Part shown: in pieces, positions 24,757 through 31,612 of the stretch
Numbering within the stretch: the first letter of the stretch is position 1
Layout of the letters: each line of letters opens with the position of its first letter
IMG/VR virus record: IMGVR_UViG_3300047678_000799
Span: 1 to 35,927 of that record
Reading direction: 5' to 3' (one strand)
DNA: 35,927 nt
Source: a virus
Notes under the pieces: generated by a model
The model's input: the letters and a program-made list of their open reading frames with translations, nothing else
Databases searched by the model: none
What the model was told of the DNA's origin: nothing
Translations under genes and position numbers: made by a program

Positions 24757-24768
24757 CCGAGTTCTCGG
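24757..24768. promoter_or_regulatory. palindrome CCGAGTTCTCGG
   Basis: CCGAG (24757-24761) and CTCGG (24764-24768) with a two-base centre. It is 13 bases before the ATG of the 65-aa gene, so it may act as a repressor site. Confidence 0.35.
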
Positions 24769-24778
24769 ATCGATCACT

Positions 24779-25465
24779 CTAAGCCAACACGAGGGCGCGG
24801 TCCAGCACTCGCCCAACCTGCACGTGATTCCAAGGCTTGCCGTTCCTAGTTTCGTGGCCTGTGGAGTTCAAGTGCCGAGCGATCCCGTTATTCGATTCCC
24901 CACCGGCTTTCAGCGACAGCATGATGGGGACCAGATCAGCGTAGGCCTCGTCAGCCTTGGCACGATTCACGGCGATGCTTCGCTTTCGACCCTTGGCGCT
25001 CGCTTCTTTGGTCAGCAACTTGCACCGGGGATCATGCGTCCCGAGTTTCCCGCCACGAGCCTTGTAGGCCTTGAGAGCGTCCTTAGTTCGGATGCCGGTC
25101 TGCTCGGCTTCCCACTCGGCGACCACGGCCAAGATGCCGACGATCATCTTGTTGATGAACGGGCAATCACAGGCCACGATCTCGACATCGGTGTTGACCA
25201 GGGCGAGCAGGAACGCGGCATTGCGCGAGAGCCTGTCCCACTTCGCGATGAGCAGGCAGGACTTTGTGCGGCGAGCATGGGCTAGGGCTTTGGCGAGTTC
25301 GGGACGGTCGTTCTTGCGTCCGCTCTCAGCCTCCTGGTACGCGGCAAGGAGTTGGCCGTTCTTGGCGATGTAGGTGGTGACGGTGGCTTGTTGGGCTTCG
25401 AGGCCGAGTCCGGATTTGCGTTGTCTGTCGGTGCTGACTCGGTAGTAGGCGATGAATCGTTTCAT
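24779..25465 (-). CDS. serine recombinase (resolvase/invertase family)
   Basis: The 228-residue protein starts MKRFIAYYRVSTDRQ, with the catalytic serine at about residue 11. GLGLEAQ, ESGRKNDRPELAKAL and KWDRLSRN (about 75-82) complete the resolvase catalytic domain. A C-terminal helix-turn-helix-like part (NGIARHLNSTGHETRNGKPW) ends the protein. It lacks the long C-terminus of large serine integrases, so it is a resolvase-size enzyme. GGAG is 8 bases before the ATG at 25465. Its leader has a GTTCAA hairpin like the portal's. It may serve integration, excision or dimer resolution for this phage; partner sites are unknown. Confidence 0.85.
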   Translation of the reverse strand: MKRFIAYYRVSTDRQRKSGLGLEAQQATVTTYIAKNGQLLAAYQEAESGRKNDRPELAKALAHARRTKSCLLIAKWDRLSRNAAFLLALVNTDVEIVACDCPFINKMIVGILAVVAEWEAEQTGIRTKDALKAYKARGGKLGTHDPRCKLLTKEASAKGRKRSIAVNRAKADEAYADLVPIMLSLKAGGESNNGIARHLNSTGHETRNGKPWNHVQVGRVLDRALVLA

Positions 25466-25480
25466 GGGGTGGTCTCCATC

Positions 25481-25524
25481 AGTTGAACGTGAGTGAAGGC
25501 GGGTATCCCGACGCCTGTTCAACT
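25481..25524. promoter_or_regulatory. leader hairpin of the serine recombinase (TTGAAC arms)
   Basis: AGTTGAAC (25481-25488) and GTTCAACT (25517-25524) are perfect 8-bp arms. An inner AGGCG (25497-25501) and CGCCT (25512-25516) stem lies between them. On the minus strand the hairpin ends four bases before the GGAG of the recombinase gene. Confidence 0.55.
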
Positions 25525-25653
25525 CATTCGATCAGCCAGAAAAACCGTGCACAATTACTCCGCACCCCAGTACCGAGGGAGAGACACCGAGGCTGGGCCT
25601 GCTAAACTACGAGTGCTCCCGAACTAGTGACCAAGCTCGGGAGAGGTCACACG

Positions 25654-25687
25654 AACCCAGGCTGCCTCGCGGTAGTCTGGGTTTTTT
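25654..25687 (+). terminator. strong rho-independent terminator
   Basis: ACCCAG-GCTGCC pairs with GGTAGT-CTGGGT around a TCGC loop (25667-25670), giving about 12 bp with two G-U pairs, then T6 (25682-25687). It terminates rightward transcription, yet no rightward gene lies upstream, which suggests a short non-coding transcript. Confidence 0.75.
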
Positions 25688-25792
25688 CATGCGCCAACTC
25701 ACACGAACTCGGGAGCGGTGAGACGACCGAGATACCCTCCGGCCCACGACGCAGCCTCCCCTTGAACTTAGGAGTTGGTCAGCGGCTTCGAG

Positions 25793-25812
25793 CACTTTCA
25801 ATTTTGAAAGTG
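25793..25812. other. perfect hairpin CACTTTCA/TGAAAGTG
   Basis: An 8-bp perfect inverted repeat with an ATTT loop, inside the TCGGGAG region between the second and third motifs. Confidence 0.45.
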
Positions 25813-26714
25813 GTCACGACGGGCTCGGGAGAGGCTCGTGGTTTCGGGTGGAGGTTGGCGCGGTGCGCGCTCATTGGTACTTATCATCCCGCGAACTCGG
25901 GAGACCCAGGGCAGAGGGATGGAGATCAGGGGAGGCGCCGGATTCCCCGGCAGAGGGTTTGATCGCCAAAAAACCACCACTACCCCAGGGATCCCCACCC
26001 CCGGGTACGCGAGACACACTCCCAGGTCACGAAGCGATCTTGGGAGATTCGACGAGCTTGGAAGATTTTGGGAGAAGCAGGGAGGGTGGTGGGGACTGCC
26101 TTATTGCTCCGCGGGTATTACCAGCCAGCGGGCGAGCCATGTTCACTTTCACTTGCGAACGTGGTCAGGGGAGAAATCCAGATTTTTTAAGTGCGTGTCC
26201 CTGATGGACTTCGTGAGATTGCGGCTTTCAGTAACGGGCAAAATAGCCGCCAATCGAGCGACATTCTAATACAAGCGGTCGGGAGAGCAGAACTCATCGC
26301 ATAGATAAGGGCATGGGGATCAGATGCTGTGGTTTCTGTTCGAGCGGCGGTAGATCGGTTTTTCGTTAGCCATTTCTGAAGTGATTATTTGCGGGTCCGG
26401 TTAGGCAGGATTTCGTGAGGATGATTCTTGGATTTCGAGTCGAATCGGTTCGTTCTGGGCTGGGAGAGTTTTTGGTTTTCTTCCATTGTTTGGAAGCTAG
26501 TTGCTTGGGAATGGACCCATCCCTGGGCTCAGCTTTAGTTCGTGTTCAGGTTTCTATTCTTGTTGCGAGGTTTTGGATCATGGACGAGAGTCAGGCTGAT
26601 TGTTTGTTGGTTCGCGTGTCACGTGTTCTGGTCCGAGTTCCGCATAGGCAGCAGGGTTTTGCAGAAAGGGCTTTGTGGGTTTTGGCCGCGCTCACTGCTT
26701 TCGTCGTCTGGATG

Positions 26715-27560
26715 CTATACCGTTGACGTCGGCCTGTTCGTTATCAACAACTCGCGCTTCGGTTTGTTCGCCCCAGTTCGGCTGGTTAGCTCTCGGATCG
26801 TCCATTGATCTGCGGGGTAGAGCTCTCGAATAAGGGGATGGTCTCCGTAGCGGATGACGATCTTGGTTCGCTTGAACTTGGAGAGTCTTGCTGCCCAGTC
26901 TCGGTGGTGTTTCTCAGTGAAGCCGTGGCGATATGGGTCGCCGTCTTTTGGCCAGGGTGGGTCTGAGTAGACTCCGGTGCGTGGTTGGTCCTTAACGTGC
27001 TCAATGATTTCGAAGCAGTCTTTAGTCAGGAAGGTGCATCGTTCGCAGATTGTTCCCCAGGCTGCGAGGCTTCTGACGTTGTTTCGCCAGCGAGTAGCGG
27101 AGTCTCCTCCATTTGCGTCCCATCGGACTGAGAAGGGTGTTTTGAATTCGGTCTTGGTGCCGGATCTTCCGCTGCGTGCTTGCCAGGAGGTGATGAAGTA
27201 GGCTGCTGCCCATTCGACGTTGGGGGTCTTGGGCGCTTGTCCGTTTTCGATTTGTTGGCAGTAGTGTTGGGCATCTGCGAGGACTTGGGAGTGGTGTGGG
27301 GTGTGACGGAGTTGGTCGTGGAGTTGGTGTCGAAGGCGTTTATCTGAGACGACTGCTCCGAGGTTCATGACGTGGCAGTGCAGGTCGTTGGCGATGATGG
27401 TTCGTGCGGGGATGTGGACTAGGTCGGCGAGTCCTCCGGCGTTGGTGATGGTTACGTGGGTGCAGCCCTTGAACTCGTGGGCTAGGTGTGGGGCGAGGGT
27501 TCGGTTGGTTCCGTACCAGCTTGCGAGGGCGGTGATTCTCATGCCCTTAGGCTTGGGCAT
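26715..27560 (-). CDS. DNA adenine methylase (D12 class)
   Basis: A 281-residue protein. The N-terminal SWYGTNRTLAP block and NAGGLADLVHIPARTIIANDL resemble motif I and following segments of D12-class N6-adenine methyltransferases. The catalytic DPPW motif is at about residues 200-203 (VYSDPPW). An FITSWQARSGRSG segment lies between. The enzyme would transfer methyl from AdoMet to adenine in a short DNA site. It probably protects phage DNA from restriction or marks genes. No restriction partner is seen. The ATG at 27560 follows a GGGAG 12 bases upstream; the alternative start is at 27542. Confidence 0.75.
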   Translation of the reverse strand: MPKPKGMRITALASWYGTNRTLAPHLAHEFKGCTHVTITNAGGLADLVHIPARTIIANDLHCHVMNLGAVVSDKRLRHQLHDQLRHTPHHSQVLADAQHYCQQIENGQAPKTPNVEWAAAYFITSWQARSGRSGTKTEFKTPFSVRWDANGGDSATRWRNNVRSLAAWGTICERCTFLTKDCFEIIEHVKDQPRTGVYSDPPWPKDGDPYRHGFTEKHHRDWAARLSKFKRTKIVIRYGDHPLIRELYPADQWTIRELTSRTGANKPKRELLITNRPTSTV

Positions 27561-27564
27561 CGGT

Positions 27565-27867
27565 CTAGCAGTCTCCCTTTGGTAGCTTCTTCATCGCTTC
27601 GATTTCTGCTCGTAGCCGTTTGGCTTCACGCTGGTGTCTGTTCGCAATTTGCCCATGGGCCATGTAGGCAAGGTGCTCAGCCTCCGGTCCGACGCCCAAG
27701 TCGAGCACCACGGTCGTCGCTTCGAGGGGTTGCTTGCCCATTATTCCTTGGAACGCATACCGCTTGATCCTGAGCGGTTGTCCTTGGCTTGTGAGTTCTC
27801 GTCCGAGTTCGAGGATTTCGGCGAGCATGCGTTCGAGTTGTTTCAACGATTCTTCTGCTTCGTTCAT
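27565..27867 (-). CDS. hypothetical coiled-coil protein, 100 aa
   Basis: The N-terminus is a helix (EAEESLKQLERMLAEILELG), then QPLRIKRYAFQGIMGKQPLE, a strand (TTVVLDLGVG) and a C-terminal basic helix (NRHQREAKRLRAEIEAMKKL). No family is recognised. GGAG precedes the ATG at 27867, which overlaps the stop of the upstream gene. It stops four bases before the methylase start, so both may be one unit. Confidence 0.55.
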   Translation of the reverse strand: MNEAEESLKQLERMLAEILELGRELTSQGQPLRIKRYAFQGIMGKQPLEATTVVLDLGVGPEAEHLAYMAHGQIANRHQREAKRLRAEIEAMKKLPKGDC

Positions 27868-28187
27868 TTGTCTTCTCCGCTCGGTGGGTTGATAACTTCT
27901 GTTTCGCAGACTTGAAGGTCTTCGTCGGCCCCGAGTAGGAAGATTCTCTCCTCCGTCACGATCATCACGGGCTCGGCGCTTCGTTCACGGATCGCCTCAT
28001 GAATTCTCTGGACGATCGTGGCACCGTCGCTCCCAAGGTCTCCCGTGAAGAAAACGTGGTGGCCGATCTTGAACTCTTGTCTGCTGTCGTCGTCGAGCCA
28101 GGGGAGGTGGTCCCTGACAATCTCGTAGGCTCGGCCCCTGGTGCTTGAGGTGCGACTGTCGAGGAGGCTTGTTAGGTAGCAACTCAT
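27864..28187 (-). CDS. hypothetical protein, 107 aa
   Basis: A protein with MSCYLTSLLDSRTSS, AYEIVRDHLPWLDDDSRQEF, IGHHVFFTGDLGSDGATIV and a C-terminal strand (PVMIVTEERIFLLGADE). This looks like a small alpha/beta fold. The ORF extends further upstream in the same frame, but that part is low-complexity overlap with other genes, so the ATG at 28187 is used. It overlaps the small membrane protein gene by four bases (ATGA). Confidence 0.55.
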   Translation of the reverse strand: MSCYLTSLLDSRTSSTRGRAYEIVRDHLPWLDDDSRQEFKIGHHVFFTGDLGSDGATIVQRIHEAIRERSAEPVMIVTEERIFLLGADEDLQVCETEVINPPSGEDK

Positions 28188-28390
28188 TTGGGCCTGATTC
28201 CTTTCTTTATCATCTCGAAGTAGCGTTCGTGTTTGTCTAGCTGTTGCTGTTGTCTGCCGGTGTTGCGTTCGATCTTTTGCAGCGTTTCGTAAAGTCTGTG
28301 GAATGCGTAGTTGGCGATGAACCAGGTTGCGATGCTGCCGATGGTTGTTGCAGCTAGCGTGGCGATGAGCGTGGCGTAGATCGTGGACAT
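28184..28390 (-). CDS. small membrane protein with coiled coil (holin- or spanin-like?)
   Basis: A 68-residue protein: a hydrophobic N-terminal segment of about 20 residues (YATLIATLAATTIGSIATWF) and a following charged helix (RLYETLQKIERNTGRQQQQL). This would fit a one-pass membrane protein with a cytoplasmic or periplasmic coiled coil. Such proteins can be lysis or superinfection proteins, but no lysin is adjacent. The ATG at 28390 has no clear ribosome site and is preceded by AAAGCTACGGC, like the protease leader. Confidence 0.5.
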   Translation of the reverse strand: MSTIYATLIATLAATTIGSIATWFIANYAFHRLYETLQKIERNTGRQQQQLDKHERYFEMIKKGIRPK

Positions 28391-29049
28391 GCCGTAGCTT
28401 TAGCTGGGAAGTTTGTGCGGGCTTCGGGGCCTCGTAACTCGGTAACGAGGCGGTCGTAGACGCGGGCAGCTTCTTCGGCGCTATCGTGAACTCCGCCGTA
28501 GTGTCGCTGTCCCAGGTGCATGAATTCGACTCGCCACCTTGAGCCTGCCGTGCTGACTCCCTGGTAGCCCGACTCACTTCTGACTCCGTGGCGATTTTGG
28601 GCGTTGATGGACCAGTCGACTGCTCGCAGGTTTTTGCGGGTGCAGTTGAGTCGGTCTCCGTCGCGATGGTCTGCGGGTTCTTTTGGGTCTGTGAGGCCGA
28701 GCAGGTGACGGTGAAGGTAGATCGTCTTGCCGTCTTTGAGGGTGGCGAACGCATAGCCGCTCCTCAGGTTTCGTCTCCAGGCATAGCTAACTGTCAGCCA
28801 GTGGTCGTCTCGGTCGATGATTGCTGTCCCTCCACAGACCAAGGGGATGGTCATCACATTCGGTGACTGTCGGCGAATCCGTTGCAGGCGCTGGGTCAGG
28901 CATCCACAGGATTTGGTATGGCCGCTTCGCAGATGAGTGGAGAACACATCGATCGTTCGTCCGCATCGGCACTGGCACCTGAATTTGGGGTGTTTTGTCG
29001 TGCTTTCGACTTGCTCAATGATTTGTAACTCGAAGTAGTGGCGTCTCAT
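28354..29049 (-). CDS. HNH endonuclease with Cys-rich N-terminus and AP2 domain
   Basis: A 231-residue, three-part protein. Residues 25-50 are a Cys-rich unit (CQCRCG and later SCGC), seen in phage-borne HNH proteins. Residues about 85-150 carry the HNH core, HRHLLG then DHRDGDRLNCTRKNLR and INAQNRHG. Residues about 161-214 form an AP2/ERF-like DNA-binding domain (GYQGVSTAGSRWRVEFM, FGG-like region and AAEEAARVYDR). AP2-HNH proteins are homing endonucleases. The 3' end overlaps the downstream membrane gene by 37 bases, and the start is placed after AAGGA. Confidence 0.75.
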   Translation of the reverse strand: MRRHYFELQIIEQVESTTKHPKFRCQCRCGRTIDVFSTHLRSGHTKSCGCLTQRLQRIRRQSPNVMTIPLVCGGTAIIDRDDHWLTVSYAWRRNLRSGYAFATLKDGKTIYLHRHLLGLTDPKEPADHRDGDRLNCTRKNLRAVDWSINAQNRHGVRSESGYQGVSTAGSRWRVEFMHLGQRHYGGVHDSAEEAARVYDRLVTELRGPEARTNFPAKATACPRSTPRSSPR

Positions 29050-29514
29050 CTAGAGTTCCTTCACAAAGTAATAGGCGTCCGTGCGTCCGTAGTAGTTGTC
29101 GATGGTCTTTGTCGCTCGCAGGCCGTTGGCTTTTAGAAATAGCTGGGCTGCTAGGGCGTCCTCAGGCACGTAGGCTTCGAGGACGCTTATGGGGCACGAA
29201 CTGATTTGCACCTGTTGCATGAACCACGCGAGCATGCCGTCAGCTATTCCGTTCCTGCGATATCGCGGGGACACATGCAGGAGGGTGATGCGTCCTGTGG
29301 CTTCGACCTGTTCGACTGTGAGCAGGCCCAATGGCCTTTCGCCAGTGATGGCGATGATCGCGTAGGGGACGTAGTGACCACAGACCTCGTCGAGTTGTCG
29401 GTGAGGTACGGCTGCTTTTGCTTTGTCGATCAATCCGACGACTGCGGGGTTAGCGATGTCCTCGGCAGTTATCGTGCGGATTTCGAGCGGATGACGAAGC
29501 ACGGTTATTCTCAC
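29050..29514 (-). CDS. GNAT family N-acetyltransferase
   Basis: A 154-residue protein with the GNAT fold. Motif A is LLHVSPRYRRNGIADGML, with Arg-x-x-Gly-x-Ala at about 86-91 for acetyl-CoA binding. A PLGLLTVEQVEATGRITLL strand precedes it, and a C-terminal AAQLFLKANGLRATKTI follows, as in motif B. The substrate is unknown. The GTG at 29514 has GGAGG 8 bases upstream. The upstream in-frame ORF is antisense to another gene. The divergent 58-bp spacer contains a TTTGC/GCAAA repeat. Confidence 0.75.
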   Translation of the reverse strand: MRITVLRHPLEIRTITAEDIANPAVVGLIDKAKAAVPHRQLDEVCGHYVPYAIIAITGERPLGLLTVEQVEATGRITLLHVSPRYRRNGIADGMLAWFMQQVQISSCPISVLEAYVPEDALAAQLFLKANGLRATKTIDNYYGRTDAYYFVKEL

Positions 29515-29536
29515 GGTCAATTCCTCCGTAGATAGA

Positions 29537-29551
29537 TTTGCACGAAGCAAA
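29537..29551. promoter_or_regulatory. divergent-spacer inverted repeat TTTGC/GCAAA
   Basis: TTTGC (29537-29541) and GCAAA (29547-29551) with an ACGAA centre. It sits in the 58-bp gap between divergently transcribed genes, as expected for an operator controlling both. Confidence 0.45.
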
Positions 29552-29572
29552 TGTATTGATGGAGGACTAACG

Positions 29573-30238
29573 ATGATCTGCGCCAGATGCCACCAAGACC
29601 GCGAAATCGAACCAGGGCTCAAGCGATGTGCCAACTGCAGAAGGCAACGCAGCGAGTACCGCAAGCGACACCCAGAAGTCGGACGCAACCAAGCACGCAA
29701 ACTCCGCCTAAAAGACCCAGAAAAGGCGCGAGAGCGAGGCCGTCGATACCAGAAGAACCTCCGAATGCGAAAACCAGAAAAGGTTCGCGAGAAGGCGAAG
29801 GCACGCCGAGAACGGATAAGAGCCAACCCCGAACGCTACGCCAAGTATCTCGCCACTCAGAAGAAAGCCAGGCAAGATCGCAGAGACAGAATGCGAACCG
29901 AACGACCTGAAGAGTTTAAGAAACTGATCTATCGTCTGAATCAGCGCAACAAGAGGCGGGGCATTGCGAAGCGAGCCCGGCAGAATAATCCGGAGGAGTA
30001 TCGACGAGCCTGGACGATTCGCTTCAACGCTTGGGCTGCCAAGAATGAACCACGGCGAAAGCTGAGCCAGGAGTTGTCGAAGGCGATCAAGCGCGGAGAA
30101 ATGGTGCGCCCATCAACCTGCCCAGACTGCGGGGCAGGAGGAAGGATCATTGCCTACCTGGGCGTCGCGACTCTGGCGGAGGTGACGTTCCATTGTCGTG
30201 ATTGCCACACGAAGAAGGTGTGGCCACCGCCAGAGTGA
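29573..30238 (+). CDS. basic zinc-ribbon protein, HNH-related (two Cys clusters)
   Basis: A 221-residue, highly basic protein. The N-terminus has C3-x-x-C6 and C19-x-x-C22. The middle is a Lys/Arg-rich repeat of PEK-type units (DPEKARERGRR, KPEKVREKAKARRE, NPERYAKYL). The C-terminus has C183-x-x-C186 and C208-x-x-C211-H. Paired zinc ribbons with a basic middle suggest nucleic-acid binding. It may be a degenerate HNH relative. GGAGG precedes the ATG at 29573. A terminator follows its stop. Confidence 0.6.
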   Translation: MICARCHQDREIEPGLKRCANCRRQRSEYRKRHPEVGRNQARKLRLKDPEKARERGRRYQKNLRMRKPEKVREKAKARRERIRANPERYAKYLATQKKARQDRRDRMRTERPEEFKKLIYRLNQRNKRRGIAKRARQNNPEEYRRAWTIRFNAWAAKNEPRRKLSQELSKAIKRGEMVRPSTCPDCGAGGRIIAYLGVATLAEVTFHCRDCHTKKVWPPPE

Positions 30239-30265
30239 AAAAGTTGGGGGCCGTCCTTGGCCCCC
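30236..30265. terminator. bidirectional-type terminator
   Basis: GGGGGCC (30246-30252) and GGCCCCC (30259-30265) form a 7-bp stem with a GTCCTT loop. On the minus strand AACTTTTT follows, giving an intrinsic terminator for the leftward membrane gene. On the plus strand the stem lies just after the rightward gene's stop. Confidence 0.6.
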
Positions 30266-30281
30266 CCCCGGAGTCAGCCGA

Positions 30282-30533
30282 TCATGCAACGGCTGCCAAA
30301 CACTTCTTACATTTTTTAGCTCTAGGCGACACGACTGAATCACACTCTGTGCATCGCTTGCGAACGTCGCTCAACAAGAGAACGATTCCCCAGCCAAGAG
30401 GACCGAGGAGACAGCCGAGTATGGCCCCCAGTCCTGTGCGCCCACGGCAGAAGTAGCCGATCGCGCCACCAATGGCTGCCCAGATTTGTAGGACGGGGAC
30501 GATGACTTCGGCGTTGTCGTAAAACGTCTGCAT
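30282..30533 (-). CDS. two-pass membrane protein with zinc ribbon
   Basis: An 83-residue protein: two hydrophobic segments (about 9-28, AEVIVPVLQIWAAIGGAIGY, and about 34-54, GLGAILGCLLGPLGWGIVLLL) and a C-terminal zinc-ribbon-like C61-x-x-C64 and C75-x-x-C78. No family is recognised. The combination suggests a membrane-bound sensor or scaffold. GGAG lies 7 bases before the ATG at 30533. A longer ORF upstream is disregarded because its start lacks a ribosome site. Confidence 0.6.
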   Translation of the reverse strand: MQTFYDNAEVIVPVLQIWAAIGGAIGYFCRGRTGLGAILGCLLGPLGWGIVLLLSDVRKRCTECDSVVSPRAKKCKKCLAAVA

Positions 30534-30633
30534 GATCTGACTCCGTGGAAGAAGGGAACCGAAACCCTTCATCAGAATTTCGGGACGTTGGCAGTCGCAA
30601 TCTTGCGATCTGCAATCACGGCTTATCACGACA

Positions 30634-30861
30634 TCAGTTCACGCTGGGAACGCACGAGGCGAAGGGATCAGAGGAACCCACAATCCCCTGGATGGCTCGT
30701 AGCAAGTCGGAGTGCTTGGCCGCGTCCAGGTCGGCGAGTGCCCAACCGAGATCGTTATCGATCCGCTCGGCAGTGTCCTCATCCATTCCACCCTCCACGG
30801 CGTATCCGAGCAGCAGGCAGAAGATGTCGAGCACGCGGGCCTTGTCGTCGGTGTCGCTCAT
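30634..30861 (-). CDS. hypothetical protein, 75 aa
   Basis: An acidic, helical protein: MSDTDDKARVLDIFCLLLGY, EGGMDEDTAERIDNDLGWAL, then DLLRAIQGIVG. This might be a small adaptor or inhibitor; no family is recognised. GGAG lies 8 bases before the ATG at 30861, which decides against a 17-codon longer start. Confidence 0.55.
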   Translation of the reverse strand: MSDTDDKARVLDIFCLLLGYAVEGGMDEDTAERIDNDLGWALADLDAAKHSDLLRAIQGIVGSSDPFASCVPSVN

Positions 30862-31612
30862 GATTCGCTCTCCAGGGTCCGGCGGTCGTATCACTATCAA
30901 ATACGCCGACACCCCCTCGAACCTGCCAACGCCTCCGAGCTTCTCTCGGGCTTTTCTTTGGCCTTGGGAGTCGATGAAGGTTCTGGGCCGCGTCGAGGAT
31001 CAGGAGAAGCGTGACGGTGGCTTCCCGGTGACGGAAGAACCCAAGGACGCCGTGGAGATCATCAGACTTTGGGAGATTGTGTTCTCTTTGGTCTTTTGAT
31101 CTTGGGAGGGAGGGGAGGATTCTGGATTGGTTTTGGGATGGGGTAGCCCGCATTCCCACGGCAGAAAAACCATTTGAGGGTTTAACTGCTCGGGCGAATG
31201 CTTGTTGATTGGCTGGCTTCTTGATTCGGTTACACCAGTGTCACCGGACGACTCGCGGGTGACCACTTATACTGCGGCTGTTTTTAAATCTGCCGGGTGG
31301 ACCAAGACGTATGCGGGTTTGCTAGATCACTACTAGCCCGTTGCATGGAGCGACCTTCTTGCGAAGGGCGGACGCATTTCGTGTTGGTGCAACCTATGTG
31401 CGAGGTGATGAGCACACTCATTAACAGTGAACCTTTTGGGTCGGGCGAACAGATTCATTGCTTTCGCAACAAACTGTAAAGGTCACGGAGTCATAACCCG
31501 CTGCTTCATTTCTGACACAGACCAGCCATCATCCTCTCTTCTATATTTACTTTTGCTGGGCGGTTCGGAAGAGTTTGGGGGTTCGTGAGGAGTTGGTGGC
31601 GTATTCAAAGAT
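30862..31612. other. 750-bp stretch, no clear gene
   Basis: No convincing coding frame is seen on either strand. Long antisense frames exist but are shadows. One imperfect inverted repeat, GGTTACAC and GTGTCACC (about 31228-31245), is present, with a TATACT box at 31268-31273 lacking a matching -35. It may hold promoters or a decayed gene. Confidence 0.4.

Larger units (their letters stand above)
25616..26285. repeat. TCGGGAG motif cluster in inverted repeats
   Basis: TCGGGAG occurs at 25637, 25709, 25825, 25897 and 26279, and its complement CTCCCGA at 25616. Four of the five plus-strand copies sit inside inverted repeats: 25627-25632/25645-25650 (GTGACC/GGTCAC), 25698-25702/25718-25722, 25815-25819/25836-25840, and 25885-25890/25916-25921 (CATCCC/GGGATG). 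Copies 1 and 3, and copies 2 and 4, are both 188 bases apart. The arrangement may be a structured RNA or a set of protein-binding sites. Confidence 0.55.
25466..26714. other. 1.25-kb region without a convincing gene; hairpins and TCGGGAG motifs
   Basis: No ORF has good start signals and family pattern. The only longer candidate is 103 codons at 26415-26726 (plus strand, GTG start), with a hydrophobic C-terminus and a weak AGGA upstream; it is not supported enough to call. The region contains five TCGGGAG copies, one CTCCCGA copy, several perfect inverted repeats, a strong terminator, and an imperfect GCGGCT/AGCCGC hairpin at 26221-26250. It may be a regulatory or recombination region, an ncRNA gene, or a decayed segment. 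Confidence 0.5.

Noticed and set aside
25616-26285. CRISPR array
   Set aside because: The TCGGGAG repeats are short, unevenly spaced and set in different stems. No regular repeat-spacer pattern and no cas gene is present.
26415-26726. 103-codon plus-strand frame with a hydrophobic end
   Set aside because: Codon use is T-rich, only a weak AGGA lies upstream, and there is no family. It shares the strand skew of neighbouring leftward genes, so a decayed gene or chance frame is more likely.
27864-28754. 296-codon frame covering several genes on the minus strand
   Set aside because: Only its last 107 codons read as protein. The upstream part is low complexity and overlaps the membrane and HNH genes in other frames.
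30545-31099. 184-codon plus-strand frame
   Set aside because: It is antisense to the 75-aa gene, Ser/Arg-rich and without a start signal.
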